A DNA stretch of 64,000 nucleotides, from the NCBI RefSeq assembly GCF_028389875.1, contig NC_084674.1:14479501-14543500 (forward strand), read 5' to 3'. The notes under the pieces are model-generated. The model did not search any database. It worked only from the letters and a program-made list of their open reading frames with translations, and had not been told where the DNA came from. Source of the DNA: Rhea pennata (lineage: Eukaryota > Chordata > Aves > Rheiformes > Rheidae). Both the position numbers and the translations under genes were made by a program. Below are positions 61,597 through 64,000 of this stretch, one piece after another; the first letter of the stretch is position 1, and each line of letters starts with the position of its first letter.

Positions 61597-63707
61597 GTAA
61601 GAGTAAAGGTTTGCCCTGCCCAGTATTTTGCGTCCAAAATCGCTGTAAGCAGGTGCCTTGGAATGAGTAGGAACATCATAAGCATAAATGATCTTTCTCC
61701 AAATATTCTTCTGGCCTCTTCCACTTCAAATGAAGGTTTCCTAAACTAGTTTCTATGTATTTATTATGTTTCAGTGCATTTCTCTTCTGTAACTCTGGTT
61801 CCCTTAAGCCTGTGTCAGCTTTCAGTATCCACAGCATCCTTTGACTAAGCATTTCAGAAGTCTACTGAGTTGTTTAAGTATCTGTCTCCCTTTGGTTGGT
61901 CTGAACCTGGGTTAGACAGTGAACATATCCCTATCCAGCCTTTCTGCACTGTCTTGGCATTATAAACTTTATTTAGTTTTTCAATGACTAGCCACACTGG
62001 TGCTTTTATTAATGGCTGTTTATACTTATAATGGTATTATTTTGATTTTGAACAAGTGCTGACAAAATGGATAGTATTTTGTTAAGTATGCTAGATGATA
62101 TATTTTACACTCAGAAGTGTGGTACTTAACATAGCTGTAAAATGTCCTCTCTCCCAAAGATTTTACTAAGTACATGATTCTTGCAATTTGCAAAGTGCAG
62201 TGGAAATGGGATATACTTTGCCTTTTGTAAAACAGGTTCCGAAAAGTAGGCACAAGCAGTCTGATTCATTCAGATCTTGTCTTACTTTACTAAAATGCGT
62301 TTTTTTTTTTTATAATGATATCCAGCAGTTCTATCTTGAGGGGAAAATAGAAAAGTAGCATGGTTTGCAACAAGGGACAATGTAAATTAAGGCTTCCAAA
62401 TGACTGTGATGCTCTTAGCTCTTAGGTAGATGCCTCTTGAAAGACATGTACCAAATGTCTGATTAAAGGATAAAAATGAACAGGATTGGAGAAACAGGAA
62501 GGACCACAAACAATGATAGGAAAAGCAAAAGAAAAATATGACAAGTGGATTCTGCCACAGCTACTGCTGAGTAGTTCTTTACTATTTCAGTGGTTCAGAG
62601 TGTAGAGAATCAGTGTACGTTAGTGTCAGCAGCAATATAAAAAATCATATATGTATATGTAAAGTTATATATGTATATATAAAGCTATATAAAAACTTTG
62701 AACTACAATGATTTTGTTATCCAGGCAGCTGTCATGCAGAAGATTCGGGCAGAATACTTGACTAATCCCGAGTTTGATCCACCGAAGGTGGCTAAAGCAT
62801 CCTCAGCAGCAGAGGGCTTATGTAAATGGATTATGGCAATGGAGGTATATGACAGGGTTTCAAAGGTGTGTTTTTGACCCTAGTCCCTCAGTGCTGTAAA
62901 AGCTTTCCTTTGCTTGTTCTAATCACTGTAAGCGTTGTGTCAAATACTAAGTATATGAACATTTGTGTATTTGTTGTAATTGAATAGGTGGTTGCACCGA
63001 AGAAAGCCCGCTTAAGAGAGGCACAGCAGTCCTTAGCGGAGACACTGGCCCACTTGAATCGGAAGAGAGATGAACTTGTTGCAGTGGAAAATCATTTGGC
63101 TGCTTTGGAACAAACTTTTATTGAGAAAACTGAAGAAAAGGCTCGTTTAGAATTCCAAGTTGATCTGTGCGCTAAAAAGCTAGAACGAGCAGAGAAGTTG
63201 ATTGGAGGTCTTGGTGGAGAGAAATCAAGGTCAGATAAAAAGCTCAAATTCCTTATATTCCATCCATTGTAGAGCTAGAGCTTAAACTTCAGTTCTCTGA
63301 GCCTTCAATGTTGTATTTCTGTCTGCGGACTGTAACACTGAGGACTGTAATAGTATGGACCTCCATTATCTATATAGTATAAAAATATGGGCAGAAGCAT
63401 AGAGAAATTGTAGAGAATGGCTTCCAAATGAGAACAGAATACATAAACACAGTGTTCTTAATCTCTCCGTGAACAACAACAATGGTTAATATATGCTGTT
63501 AATGCTATAAATGTGGAGATTTTAGCGCTCTTTTATTCTCTATCTTCTGCTTGTCATAGATGGAATAATGCTGCAAATGATCTTCAGAACACTTACGATA
63601 ATTTGACAGGAGATGTTCTGATATCAGCTGGTGTGATAGCATATCTGGGAGCTTTTACTGCTGGCTTTCGACAAGAATGTACCAAAGATTGGAGCAAACT
63701 GTGCAAG
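11986..63707 (+). CDS. DNAH12: DNAH12: dynein axonemal heavy chain 12, 3'-partial (53 coding exons)
   Basis: Motor subunit of a single-headed inner dynein arm. It hydrolyses ATP to slide outer-doublet microtubules in motile cilia and sperm flagella. The coding exons (numbered 2-54) join without frame break to 2,874 codons, all with GT-AG introns and matching phases. Order of parts: N-terminal tail and linker (1 to ~1260), AAA1 with GPAGTGKT (1278-1285) and Walker B CFDEFNR (1328-1334), AAA2 with GESFSGKT (1559-1566), AAA3 with GPTGTGKS (1914-1921) and VDD (1981-1983), AAA4 with GMGGSGRQS (2279-2287), stalk helix 1 (~2483-2623), microtubule-binding domain (~2624-2744) and returning helix (2745 on). 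AAA5, AAA6 and the C-terminal domain are beyond the window; full-length DNAH12 has about 3,960 residues. The start Met lies right after the exon 2 acceptor with a purine at -3. DNAH12 rather than DNAH3 or DNAH7 is supported by close agreement with human DNAH12 throughout and by the PDE12 neighbour. Confidence 0.95.
14833..14923 (+). CDS. DNAH12: DNAH12 exon 3, residues 57-87
   Basis: Acceptor TTCAG|AATTGA completes codon 57; donor TCGACT|GTGAGT in phase 0. Encodes a Pro-rich segment (PVPPIPELP) of the tail that aligns with the corresponding human region. Confidence 0.88.
15216..15242 (+). CDS. DNAH12: DNAH12 exon 4 micro-exon, residues 88-96
   Basis: A 27-nt exon (MNSEQKKRR) between TATGCAG and GTGAGT. 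It preserves frame and matches a short Met-Ser-Glu-Lys-rich stretch in human DNAH12. It is easily missed by gene finders. Confidence 0.8.
16135..16324 (+). CDS. DNAH12: DNAH12 exon 5, residues 97-160
   Basis: Acceptor TTTCAG|ACCAAT, donor GTGG|GTAAGT, phase 1. Contains VPIQQEWL, a conserved block of the dynein tail in this subfamily. Confidence 0.92.
17322..17397 (+). CDS. DNAH12: DNAH12 exon 6, residues 160-185
   Basis: Acceptor TTCTAG|TGCGAA, donor CACCTCT|GTGAGT, phase 2. A short acidic segment (KGLEDEEE) of the tail, too short to show as an open frame. Confidence 0.9.
18228..18386 (+). CDS. DNAH12: DNAH12 exon 7, residues 185-238
   Basis: Acceptor TTTCAG|AGGCCT, donor TTTCAG|GTAAAG, phase 2. 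Encodes [10 protein letters not shown] and the [18 protein letters not shown] stretch of the tail. Confidence 0.93.
18885..19080 (+). CDS. DNAH12: DNAH12 exon 8, residues 238-303
   Basis: Acceptor TTCTAG|ATCGGA, donor AATCAG|GTAAAA, phase 0. [16 protein letters not shown] and [12 protein letters not shown] are conserved DNAH12 tail motifs. Confidence 0.94.
20246..20434 (+). CDS. DNAH12: DNAH12 exon 9, residues 304-366
   Basis: Acceptor TCTAG|CTGAAA, donor CTTCAG|GTGCGC, 63 codons in phase 0. Carries [14 protein letters not shown] and the [11 protein letters not shown] motif. Confidence 0.95.
21559..21709 (+). CDS. DNAH12: DNAH12 exon 10, residues 367-417
   Basis: Acceptor TATTAG|AATATC, donor CTATG|GTAAGT, phase 1. 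The 21585-21650 part has many CpGs for this AT-rich region and its protein segment (about LTGG to TSTL) diverges from human. Confidence 0.9.
21809..21900 (+). CDS. DNAH12: DNAH12 exon 11, residues 417-447
   Basis: Acceptor TTGTAG|TTGAAA, donor ACTGCT|GTAAGT, phase 0. Encodes YGWLVDGTA and EHSFDEYT, conserved in the tail. Confidence 0.93.
22184..22362 (+). CDS. DNAH12: DNAH12 exon 12, residues 448-507
   Basis: Acceptor TTAAAG|TTCATA, donor GAAAA|GTAAGT, phase 2. Contains [16 protein letters not shown], close to the human sequence. Confidence 0.94.
23198..23333 (+). CDS. DNAH12: DNAH12 exon 13, residues 507-552
   Basis: Acceptor TCATAG|GCTATG, donor ATCAAG|GTAATT, phase 0. The [13 protein letters not shown] motif is characteristic of this inner-arm subfamily. 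Confidence 0.95.
24551..24676 (+). CDS. DNAH12: DNAH12 exon 14, residues 553-594
   Basis: Acceptor TTTTAG|GAGTGC, donor GATGAT|GTAAGG, 42 codons. Contains [11 protein letters not shown]. Confidence 0.93.
24677..26405 (+). other. DNAH12 intron 14, with a (TTTC)n microsatellite
   Basis: A 1.7-kb intron. A TTTC tandem repeat with a trailing T run lies at 24819-24850. The 82-codon open frame at 25908-26156 has no recognisable product. Nothing else identified. Confidence 0.7.
26406..26540 (+). CDS. DNAH12: DNAH12 exon 15, residues 595-639
   Basis: Acceptor TTGTAG|CTGATT, donor CAACAG|GTATGA, 45 codons. A charged helical segment ending in EELDCMQQ-like sequence before the linker. Confidence 0.92.
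27261..27454 (+). CDS. DNAH12: DNAH12 exon 16, residues 640-704
   Basis: Acceptor TTTCAG|TATGTG, donor AAAAAG|GTAACT, phase 2. Encodes [14 protein letters not shown], then VTFINKEE and LKWQRTEK at the start of the linker. A decayed second copy of its first third lies about 850 bp downstream. Confidence 0.95.
28107..28172 (+). pseudogene. Decayed duplicate of DNAH12 exon 16 (pseudo-exon)
   Basis: TTTCAG|TATGTG at 28101-28112 repeats the acceptor and start of exon 16. The next codons read [14 protein letters not shown] against [14 protein letters not shown] in the real exon, about 36 of 54 bases identical by hand count. After that similarity fades, and a TGA ends the frame near 28195. A GTAATA that could act as a donor follows at 28173 but would leave phase 0, which does not fit exon 17. 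It is most likely a tandem exon duplication that lost its 3' part. Confidence 0.7.
28330..28573 (+). CDS. DNAH12: DNAH12 exon 17, residues 704-785
   Basis: Acceptor TCTCAG|ATGGAT, donor TTTAAG|GTGAAA, phase 0. [19 protein letters not shown] matches the family, followed by a Lys/Glu-rich helix. Confidence 0.95.
29380..30400 (-). mobile_element. CR1 LINE fragment, 5'-truncated, antisense in intron 17
   Basis: About 1 kb of CR1 non-LTR retrotransposon lies on the minus strand, with its 3' end at the left (GAGTTGGAAGGGACCTCTGG on the plus strand, near 29399). It has the 3' UTR and the last part of the ORF2 reverse-transcriptase frame. Typical remnants are [19 protein letters not shown] (near 29424-29666) and [16 protein letters not shown] with a degenerate active-site region (near 30070-30324). 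Stops and frameshifts break the frame, so it is dead. The ends are approximate. The close fit to avian CR1 is the main clue to a bird genome. Confidence 0.93.
30631..30816 (+). CDS. DNAH12: DNAH12 exon 18, residues 786-847
   Basis: Acceptor TATTTAG|GAGAAT, donor AGTAAG|GTAAGC, 62 codons. Linker block with [20 protein letters not shown]. Confidence 0.96.
31142..31342 (+). CDS. DNAH12: DNAH12 exon 19, residues 848-914
   Basis: Acceptor CTGCAG|GAATTT, donor ATCAGG|GTATGA, 67 codons. Linker block with [16 protein letters not shown] and the family-wide [12 protein letters not shown]. Confidence 0.97.
31343..32511 (+). other. DNAH12 intron 19
   Basis: A 1.2-kb intron. I see no repeat, RNA or coding element that I can name. 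Confidence 0.7.
32512..32706 (+). CDS. DNAH12: DNAH12 exon 20, residues 915-979
   Basis: Acceptor GTTAAG|GAATGG, donor CCAAAG|GTGAGG, 65 codons. Linker: [26 protein letters not shown] and VDRYWRDIM are near-universal dynein motifs. Confidence 0.97.
32909..33030 (+). CDS. DNAH12: DNAH12 exon 21, residues 980-1020
   Basis: Acceptor CTGCAG|GTTCTT, donor CCTCG|GTATGA, phase 2. Encodes [18 protein letters not shown] and [11 protein letters not shown] of the linker. The open frame runs on through the short intron, but the splice to exon 22 restores the conserved FFPRFFFLSND. Confidence 0.96.
33175..33457 (+). CDS. DNAH12: DNAH12 exon 22, residues 1020-1114
   Basis: Acceptor TTCTAG|CTTCTT after a long pyrimidine tract (33121-33160, with a run of C); donor AGAATG|GTATGG, phase 0. 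Linker: [29 protein letters not shown] and MYSSEGE. Confidence 0.97.
34075..34194 (+). CDS. DNAH12: DNAH12 exon 23, residues 1115-1154
   Basis: Acceptor TTCTAG|GCATAT, donor CAAGAG|GTACTA, 40 codons. Linker: [18 protein letters not shown]. Confidence 0.96.
34595..34751 (+). CDS. DNAH12: DNAH12 exon 24, residues 1155-1207
   Basis: Acceptor CCCCAG|GGTTTA, donor AAAGTG|GTATGT, phase 1. Linker: [20 protein letters not shown] and VHARDVV. Confidence 0.96.
34986..35158 (+). CDS. DNAH12: DNAH12 exon 25, residues 1207-1264
   Basis: Acceptor TATCAG|GTGTGC, donor ACTTTG|GTATGA, phase 0. End of the linker leading into AAA1: [31 protein letters not shown]. Confidence 0.97.
35159..36554 (+). other. DNAH12 intron 25
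   Basis: A 1.4-kb intron with short chance open frames on both strands. No element recognised. Confidence 0.7.
36555..36707 (+). CDS. DNAH12: DNAH12 exon 26: AAA1 P-loop, residues 1265-1315
   Basis: Acceptor CCTTAG|ATTGGG, donor GGGAAG|GTAAAC, 51 codons. Holds the Walker [11 protein letters not shown] of AAA1, the main ATPase site that powers sliding, followed by FNCSDGLDY. All catalytic residues are intact. Confidence 0.98.
37176..37415 (+). CDS. DNAH12: DNAH12 exon 27: AAA1 Walker B, residues 1316-1395
   Basis: Acceptor TTGTAG|TTTTTC, donor CTGAAG|GTAAAA, 80 codons. Contains [17 protein letters not shown] with the Walker B Asp-Glu, and the sensor-1 region [18 protein letters not shown]. 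Confidence 0.98.
38403..38648 (+). CDS. DNAH12: DNAH12 exon 28: AAA1 C-terminal part, residues 1396-1477
   Basis: Acceptor TTTCAG|GTTCTT, donor ATCCTG|GTGAGT, 82 codons. [16 protein letters not shown] and [12 protein letters not shown] complete the AAA1 module. Confidence 0.97.
38948..39067 (+). CDS. DNAH12: DNAH12 exon 29, residues 1478-1517
   Basis: Acceptor CTTTAG|CTTCTT, donor TACAAT|GTAAGT, 40 codons. Encodes [14 protein letters not shown] and DIPLF, between AAA1 and AAA2. Confidence 0.96.
39882..39991 (+). CDS. DNAH12: DNAH12 exon 30, residues 1518-1554
   Basis: Acceptor CTCTAG|GATTTT, donor CATGG|GTAAGA, phase 2. Leads to the AAA2 P-loop through [11 protein letters not shown]. Confidence 0.95.
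39992..40988 (+). other. DNAH12 intron 30, with a 25-nt T run
   Basis: A 1-kb intron. T25 at 40480-40504 is the only notable feature; the open frame at 40605-40793 is taken as chance. Confidence 0.7.
40989..41172 (+). CDS. DNAH12: DNAH12 exon 31: AAA2 P-loop, residues 1554-1615
   Basis: Acceptor TAACAG|CTTTAT, donor CATGAG|GTAATG, phase 0. The AAA2 Walker A reads GESFSGKT and keeps the Lys-Thr pair; AAA2 binds ATP structurally in dyneins. [15 protein letters not shown] follows. Confidence 0.97.
41173..42371 (+). other. DNAH12 intron 31
   Basis: A 1.2-kb intron with chance open frames and T-rich runs. Nothing identified. Confidence 0.7.
42372..42512 (+). CDS. DNAH12: DNAH12 exon 32: AAA2 Walker B region, residues 1616-1662
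   Basis: Acceptor CCTCTAG|TGGACA, donor AAAAAG|GTATCA, 47 codons. WTDGI, then [18 protein letters not shown] and LDDNKK, all hallmarks of dynein AAA2. Confidence 0.98.
43405..43488 (+). CDS. DNAH12: DNAH12 exon 33, residues 1663-1690
   Basis: Acceptor TTAAAG|CTTTGT, donor GCCTCA|GTAAGT, 28 codons. [12 protein letters not shown] and [12 protein letters not shown] of AAA2. Too short to stand out as an open frame. Confidence 0.97.
43582..43770 (+). CDS. DNAH12: DNAH12 exon 34, residues 1691-1753
   Basis: Acceptor CCTTAG|CCTGCT, donor TGCAAG|GTACTT, 63 codons. [19 protein letters not shown] closes AAA2; the rest varies more among species. Confidence 0.96.
44447..44566 (+). CDS. DNAH12: DNAH12 exon 35, residues 1754-1793
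   Basis: Acceptor TCTTAG|GAACTG, 40 codons. The donor ATTATG|GTTGAG is a poor match to consensus, but the join WIM to [13 protein letters not shown] agrees with the family. SLTRLFEML precedes it. A (TTTTC)n run starts just inside the intron. Confidence 0.93.
44578..44605 (+). repeat. (TTTTC)n microsatellite
   Basis: About four copies of TTTTC, starting 12 bp beyond the exon 35 donor. Confidence 0.85.
45387..45575 (+). CDS. DNAH12: DNAH12 exon 36, residues 1794-1856
   Basis: Acceptor TTGCAG|GGTTGC, donor TATGAG|GTATGG, 63 codons. [13 protein letters not shown] and [16 protein letters not shown] precede AAA3. Confidence 0.97.
46289..46443 (+). CDS. DNAH12: DNAH12 exon 37, residues 1857-1908
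   Basis: Acceptor TCCTAG|CTGAAA, donor GGGAA|GTAAGT, phase 2. RWVHWNEFI and [15 protein letters not shown], the entry to AAA3. Confidence 0.96.
47164..47302 (+). CDS. DNAH12: DNAH12 exon 38: AAA3 P-loop, residues 1908-1954
   Basis: Acceptor ATGAAG|ACCACT, donor ACACAG|GTTAGT, phase 0. Walker A GPTGTGKS of AAA3, a regulatory ATPase site, followed by [14 protein letters not shown]. The intron to exon 39 is only 86 bp and partly open, so an uncut reading frame is misleading here. Confidence 0.97.
47389..47555 (+). CDS. DNAH12: DNAH12 exon 39: AAA3 Walker B, residues 1955-2010
   Basis: Acceptor TTATAG|AATATT, donor ATTTG|GTAATT, phase 2. [14 protein letters not shown] and the Walker [19 protein letters not shown] of AAA3. 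Confidence 0.97.
48380..48450. repeat. TA-rich simple repeat in intron 39
   Basis: Imperfect TATA/TGTA-rich low-complexity sequence about 70 bp before exon 40. Confidence 0.7.
48520..48775 (+). CDS. DNAH12: DNAH12 exon 40, residues 2010-2095
   Basis: Acceptor TTGAAG|GTATGA, donor TTAGAG|GTAAGA, phase 0. [20 protein letters not shown] is the conserved AAA3 segment; then [14 protein letters not shown]. Confidence 0.97.
48776..50992 (+). other. DNAH12 intron 40
   Basis: A 2.2-kb intron. Between about 49200 and 50040 several moderate open frames occur in different frames and on both strands. I could not link them to any protein or repeat, and they do not chain into one frame. Taken as intronic sequence. 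Confidence 0.55.
50993..51292 (+). CDS. DNAH12: DNAH12 exon 41, residues 2096-2195
   Basis: Acceptor TTTAAG|GTATAT, donor ACACCT|GTGAGT, 100 codons, the longest coding exon here. [20 protein letters not shown] and [16 protein letters not shown] are near-universal dynein motifs at the end of AAA3. Confidence 0.98.
51340..51424. repeat. (TA)n then (AC)12 microsatellite
   Basis: Imperfect TA/TACA repeats run into twelve AC units at 51399-51422, close behind the exon 41 donor. Likely to vary in length between individuals. Confidence 0.95.
52526..52704 (+). CDS. DNAH12: DNAH12 exon 42, residues 2196-2255
   Basis: Acceptor CTATAG|GTAACA, donor TTTCAG|GTACAG, phase 2. [21 protein letters not shown] and [17 protein letters not shown] lead into AAA4. 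Confidence 0.97.
52705..54254 (+). other. DNAH12 intron 42
   Basis: A 1.55-kb intron. Several chance open frames on both strands; no gene, RNA or repeat that I can name. Confidence 0.65.
54255..54447 (+). CDS. DNAH12: DNAH12 exon 43: AAA4 P-loop, residues 2255-2319
   Basis: Acceptor ATTTAG|GTATGT, donor CTGAAA|GTGAGT, phase 0. AAA4 Walker A reads GMGGSGRQS, with Arg in place of the usual Lys, as in other axonemal dyneins. [15 protein letters not shown] follows. Confidence 0.97.
54538..54699 (+). CDS. DNAH12: DNAH12 exon 44: AAA4 Walker B region, residues 2320-2373
   Basis: Acceptor TTTTAG|ACTCTT, donor ATAGAG|GTATCT, 54 codons. [19 protein letters not shown] and [17 protein letters not shown]. 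Confidence 0.97.
54700..56672 (+). other. DNAH12 intron 44
   Basis: A 2-kb AT-rich intron; nothing recognisable. The donor GTATCTTC loosely recalls a U12 site, but no matching branch site was seen. Confidence 0.65.
56673..56867 (+). CDS. DNAH12: DNAH12 exon 45, residues 2374-2438
   Basis: Acceptor CCCAAG|GGTGTT, donor TTCCAG|GTATGT, 65 codons. [20 protein letters not shown] and [19 protein letters not shown] are diagnostic dynein motifs of AAA4. Confidence 0.98.
57649..57782 (+). CDS. DNAH12: DNAH12 exon 46, residues 2439-2483
   Basis: Acceptor CTGCAG|GCATGG, donor GTAAG|GTCAGT, phase 2. [16 protein letters not shown] second GT five bases upstream (GTAAGG) would break the frame with exon 47, so the later donor is chosen. 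Confidence 0.95.
58108..58270 (+). CDS. DNAH12: DNAH12 exon 47: end of AAA4 and start of stalk, residues 2483-2537
   Basis: Acceptor TAACAG|GTTCTT, donor TCACAG|GTGAGT, phase 0. [12 protein letters not shown], then [14 protein letters not shown], the start of the stalk coiled coil. Confidence 0.97.
58818..58898 (+). CDS. DNAH12: DNAH12 exon 48: stalk helix 1, residues 2538-2564
   Basis: Acceptor TATATAG|GTTGGT, donor ATGAAG|GTAGAG, 27 codons. [19 protein letters not shown] has heptad-like spacing. A short exon that does not stand out as an open frame. Confidence 0.95.
59922..60098 (+). CDS. DNAH12: DNAH12 exon 49: stalk helix 1, residues 2565-2623
   Basis: Acceptor CTTTAG|ATTATA, donor TTGAAG|GTGAGC, 59 codons. 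A charged coiled coil ending in [20 protein letters not shown] at the base of the microtubule-binding domain. Confidence 0.96.
60511..60642 (+). CDS. DNAH12: DNAH12 exon 50: microtubule-binding domain, residues 2624-2667
   Basis: Acceptor TTTCAG|CCTTCT, donor GGAAAG|GTAAAA, 44 codons. [19 protein letters not shown] is the conserved opening helix of the stalk-tip domain that grips the B-tubule. Confidence 0.97.
61098..61187 (+). CDS. DNAH12: DNAH12 exon 51: microtubule-binding domain, residues 2668-2697
   Basis: Acceptor TTATAG|ATTTTG, donor ATTCCA|GTAAGG, 30 codons. [19 protein letters not shown] and YDKDNIP. Confidence 0.96.
61188..62724 (+). other. DNAH12 intron 51, with a 36-nt A run and TA-rich repeat
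   Basis: A 1.5-kb intron with A36 at 61557-61592 and imperfect TATATG repeats at about 62640-62695. No AATAAA lies just before the A run on this strand. No gene seen. Confidence 0.65.
62725..62865 (+). CDS. DNAH12: DNAH12 exon 52: microtubule-binding domain end, residues 2698-2744
   Basis: Acceptor ATCCAG|GCAGCT, donor TCAAAG|GTGTGT, 47 codons. [20 protein letters not shown] and [11 protein letters not shown] return to the stalk. Confidence 0.97.
62988..63229 (+). CDS. DNAH12: DNAH12 exon 53: stalk helix 2, residues 2745-2825
   Basis: Acceptor GAATAG|GTGGTT, donor ATCAAG|GTCAGA, phase 2. [18 protein letters not shown], the returning coiled coil, ending in [16 protein letters not shown]. Confidence 0.97.
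63560..63707 (+). CDS. DNAH12: DNAH12 exon 54: start of AAA5, residues 2825-2874
   Basis: Acceptor CATAG|ATGGAA, donor TGCAAG|GTTAGA, phase 0. [19 protein letters not shown], the entry to AAA5. This is the last exon in the window. Confidence 0.97.
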
Positions 63708-64000
63708 GTTAGAAGGTTATCTTAGATTTAAATAGTGGAGTTTGGGTTGGAGGTGGGGAGGGTTGTTTGGTTTCTATTTATCCACAGTGATCTGCAAAAG
63801 ACCTCATAATGTGGGCCAAAACTTAAACTGCCTCATTATTTATTAGTATTAGCCTAGTAAAGCTCATTAAGGTCAGTGAGATAAATTCTGCATGTGCACT
63901 GATACGTGGATTATTAGTACTCAGTTAATTGAATATATTATTATACTGTTGACAAAAGGACAAGTCCATCTTAGTTATCCTACTGCCATAATTCACAAAT
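63708..64000 (+). other. DNAH12 intron 54 (runs off the window)
   Basis: No further exon is seen. Remaining exons for AAA5, AAA6 and the C-terminal domain must lie to the right. Confidence 0.8.

Noticed and set aside
61542-61724. Minus-strand 60-codon frame ending at the A36/T36 run
   Set aside because: No recognisable protein. The frame is short, ends in the homopolymer and has no splice or promoter context.
11986-63707. Assignment to DNAH3, DNAH7 or DNAH1 instead of DNAH12
   Set aside because: The tail and linker agree with DNAH12 in detail, and the head-to-head PDE12 neighbour is the DNAH12 locus in other vertebrates.

Overview
The window is vertebrate nuclear DNA, most likely from a bird. 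The genes are split into many short exons with GT-AG introns in AT-rich sequence. There are two CpG-rich promoter regions. The only long interspersed element I can identify is a 5'-truncated CR1 LINE of avian type, and repeat density is low, as is usual in birds. There are no bacterial or viral genes and no sign of a CRISPR array or operon.

Two protein genes lie head to head. On the minus strand, PDE12 (mitochondrial 2',5'-/3'-phosphodiesterase, EEP nuclease fold) is complete in three coding exons (8279-7038, 5921-5843, 4966-4524) and encodes 587 residues. On the plus strand, DNAH12 (single-headed inner-arm axonemal dynein heavy chain) starts near 9.8 kb and runs off the right edge. I resolved one likely non-coding first exon and 53 coding exons (11986-63707). 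They join in frame without a break into 8,622 nt, or 2,874 codons. These cover the N-terminal tail, linker, AAA1 to AAA4, the first stalk helix, the microtubule-binding domain and most of the return helix. AAA5, AAA6 and the C-terminal domain lie beyond the window. The PDE12-DNAH12 neighbourhood matches human 3p14.3 in order and orientation, which supports the choice of DNAH12 over its close paralogues DNAH3 and DNAH7.

Layout: 1-4523 holds the PDE12 3' UTR and the intergenic space, with an old CR1-like repeat fragment, a perfect 11-bp-arm hairpin and an A-tail-like tract. 4524-8279 is PDE12. 8280-9887 is the divergent promoter region, with NRF1-like and GC boxes on the PDE12 side and a good RFX X-box plus an 11-bp tandem GC repeat on the DNAH12 side. 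9888-64000 is DNAH12 with introns, an antisense CR1 at about 29.38-30.40 kb and several microsatellites.

The two genes do not act in one pathway: PDE12 trims RNA in mitochondria, and DNAH12 drives ciliary and flagellar beating. The promoter motifs fit those separate roles. The most interesting unexplained structure is a decayed copy of DNAH12 exon 16 at about 28107-28172, in the following intron, with its 3' splice site still intact. I found no previously undescribed system in this window.
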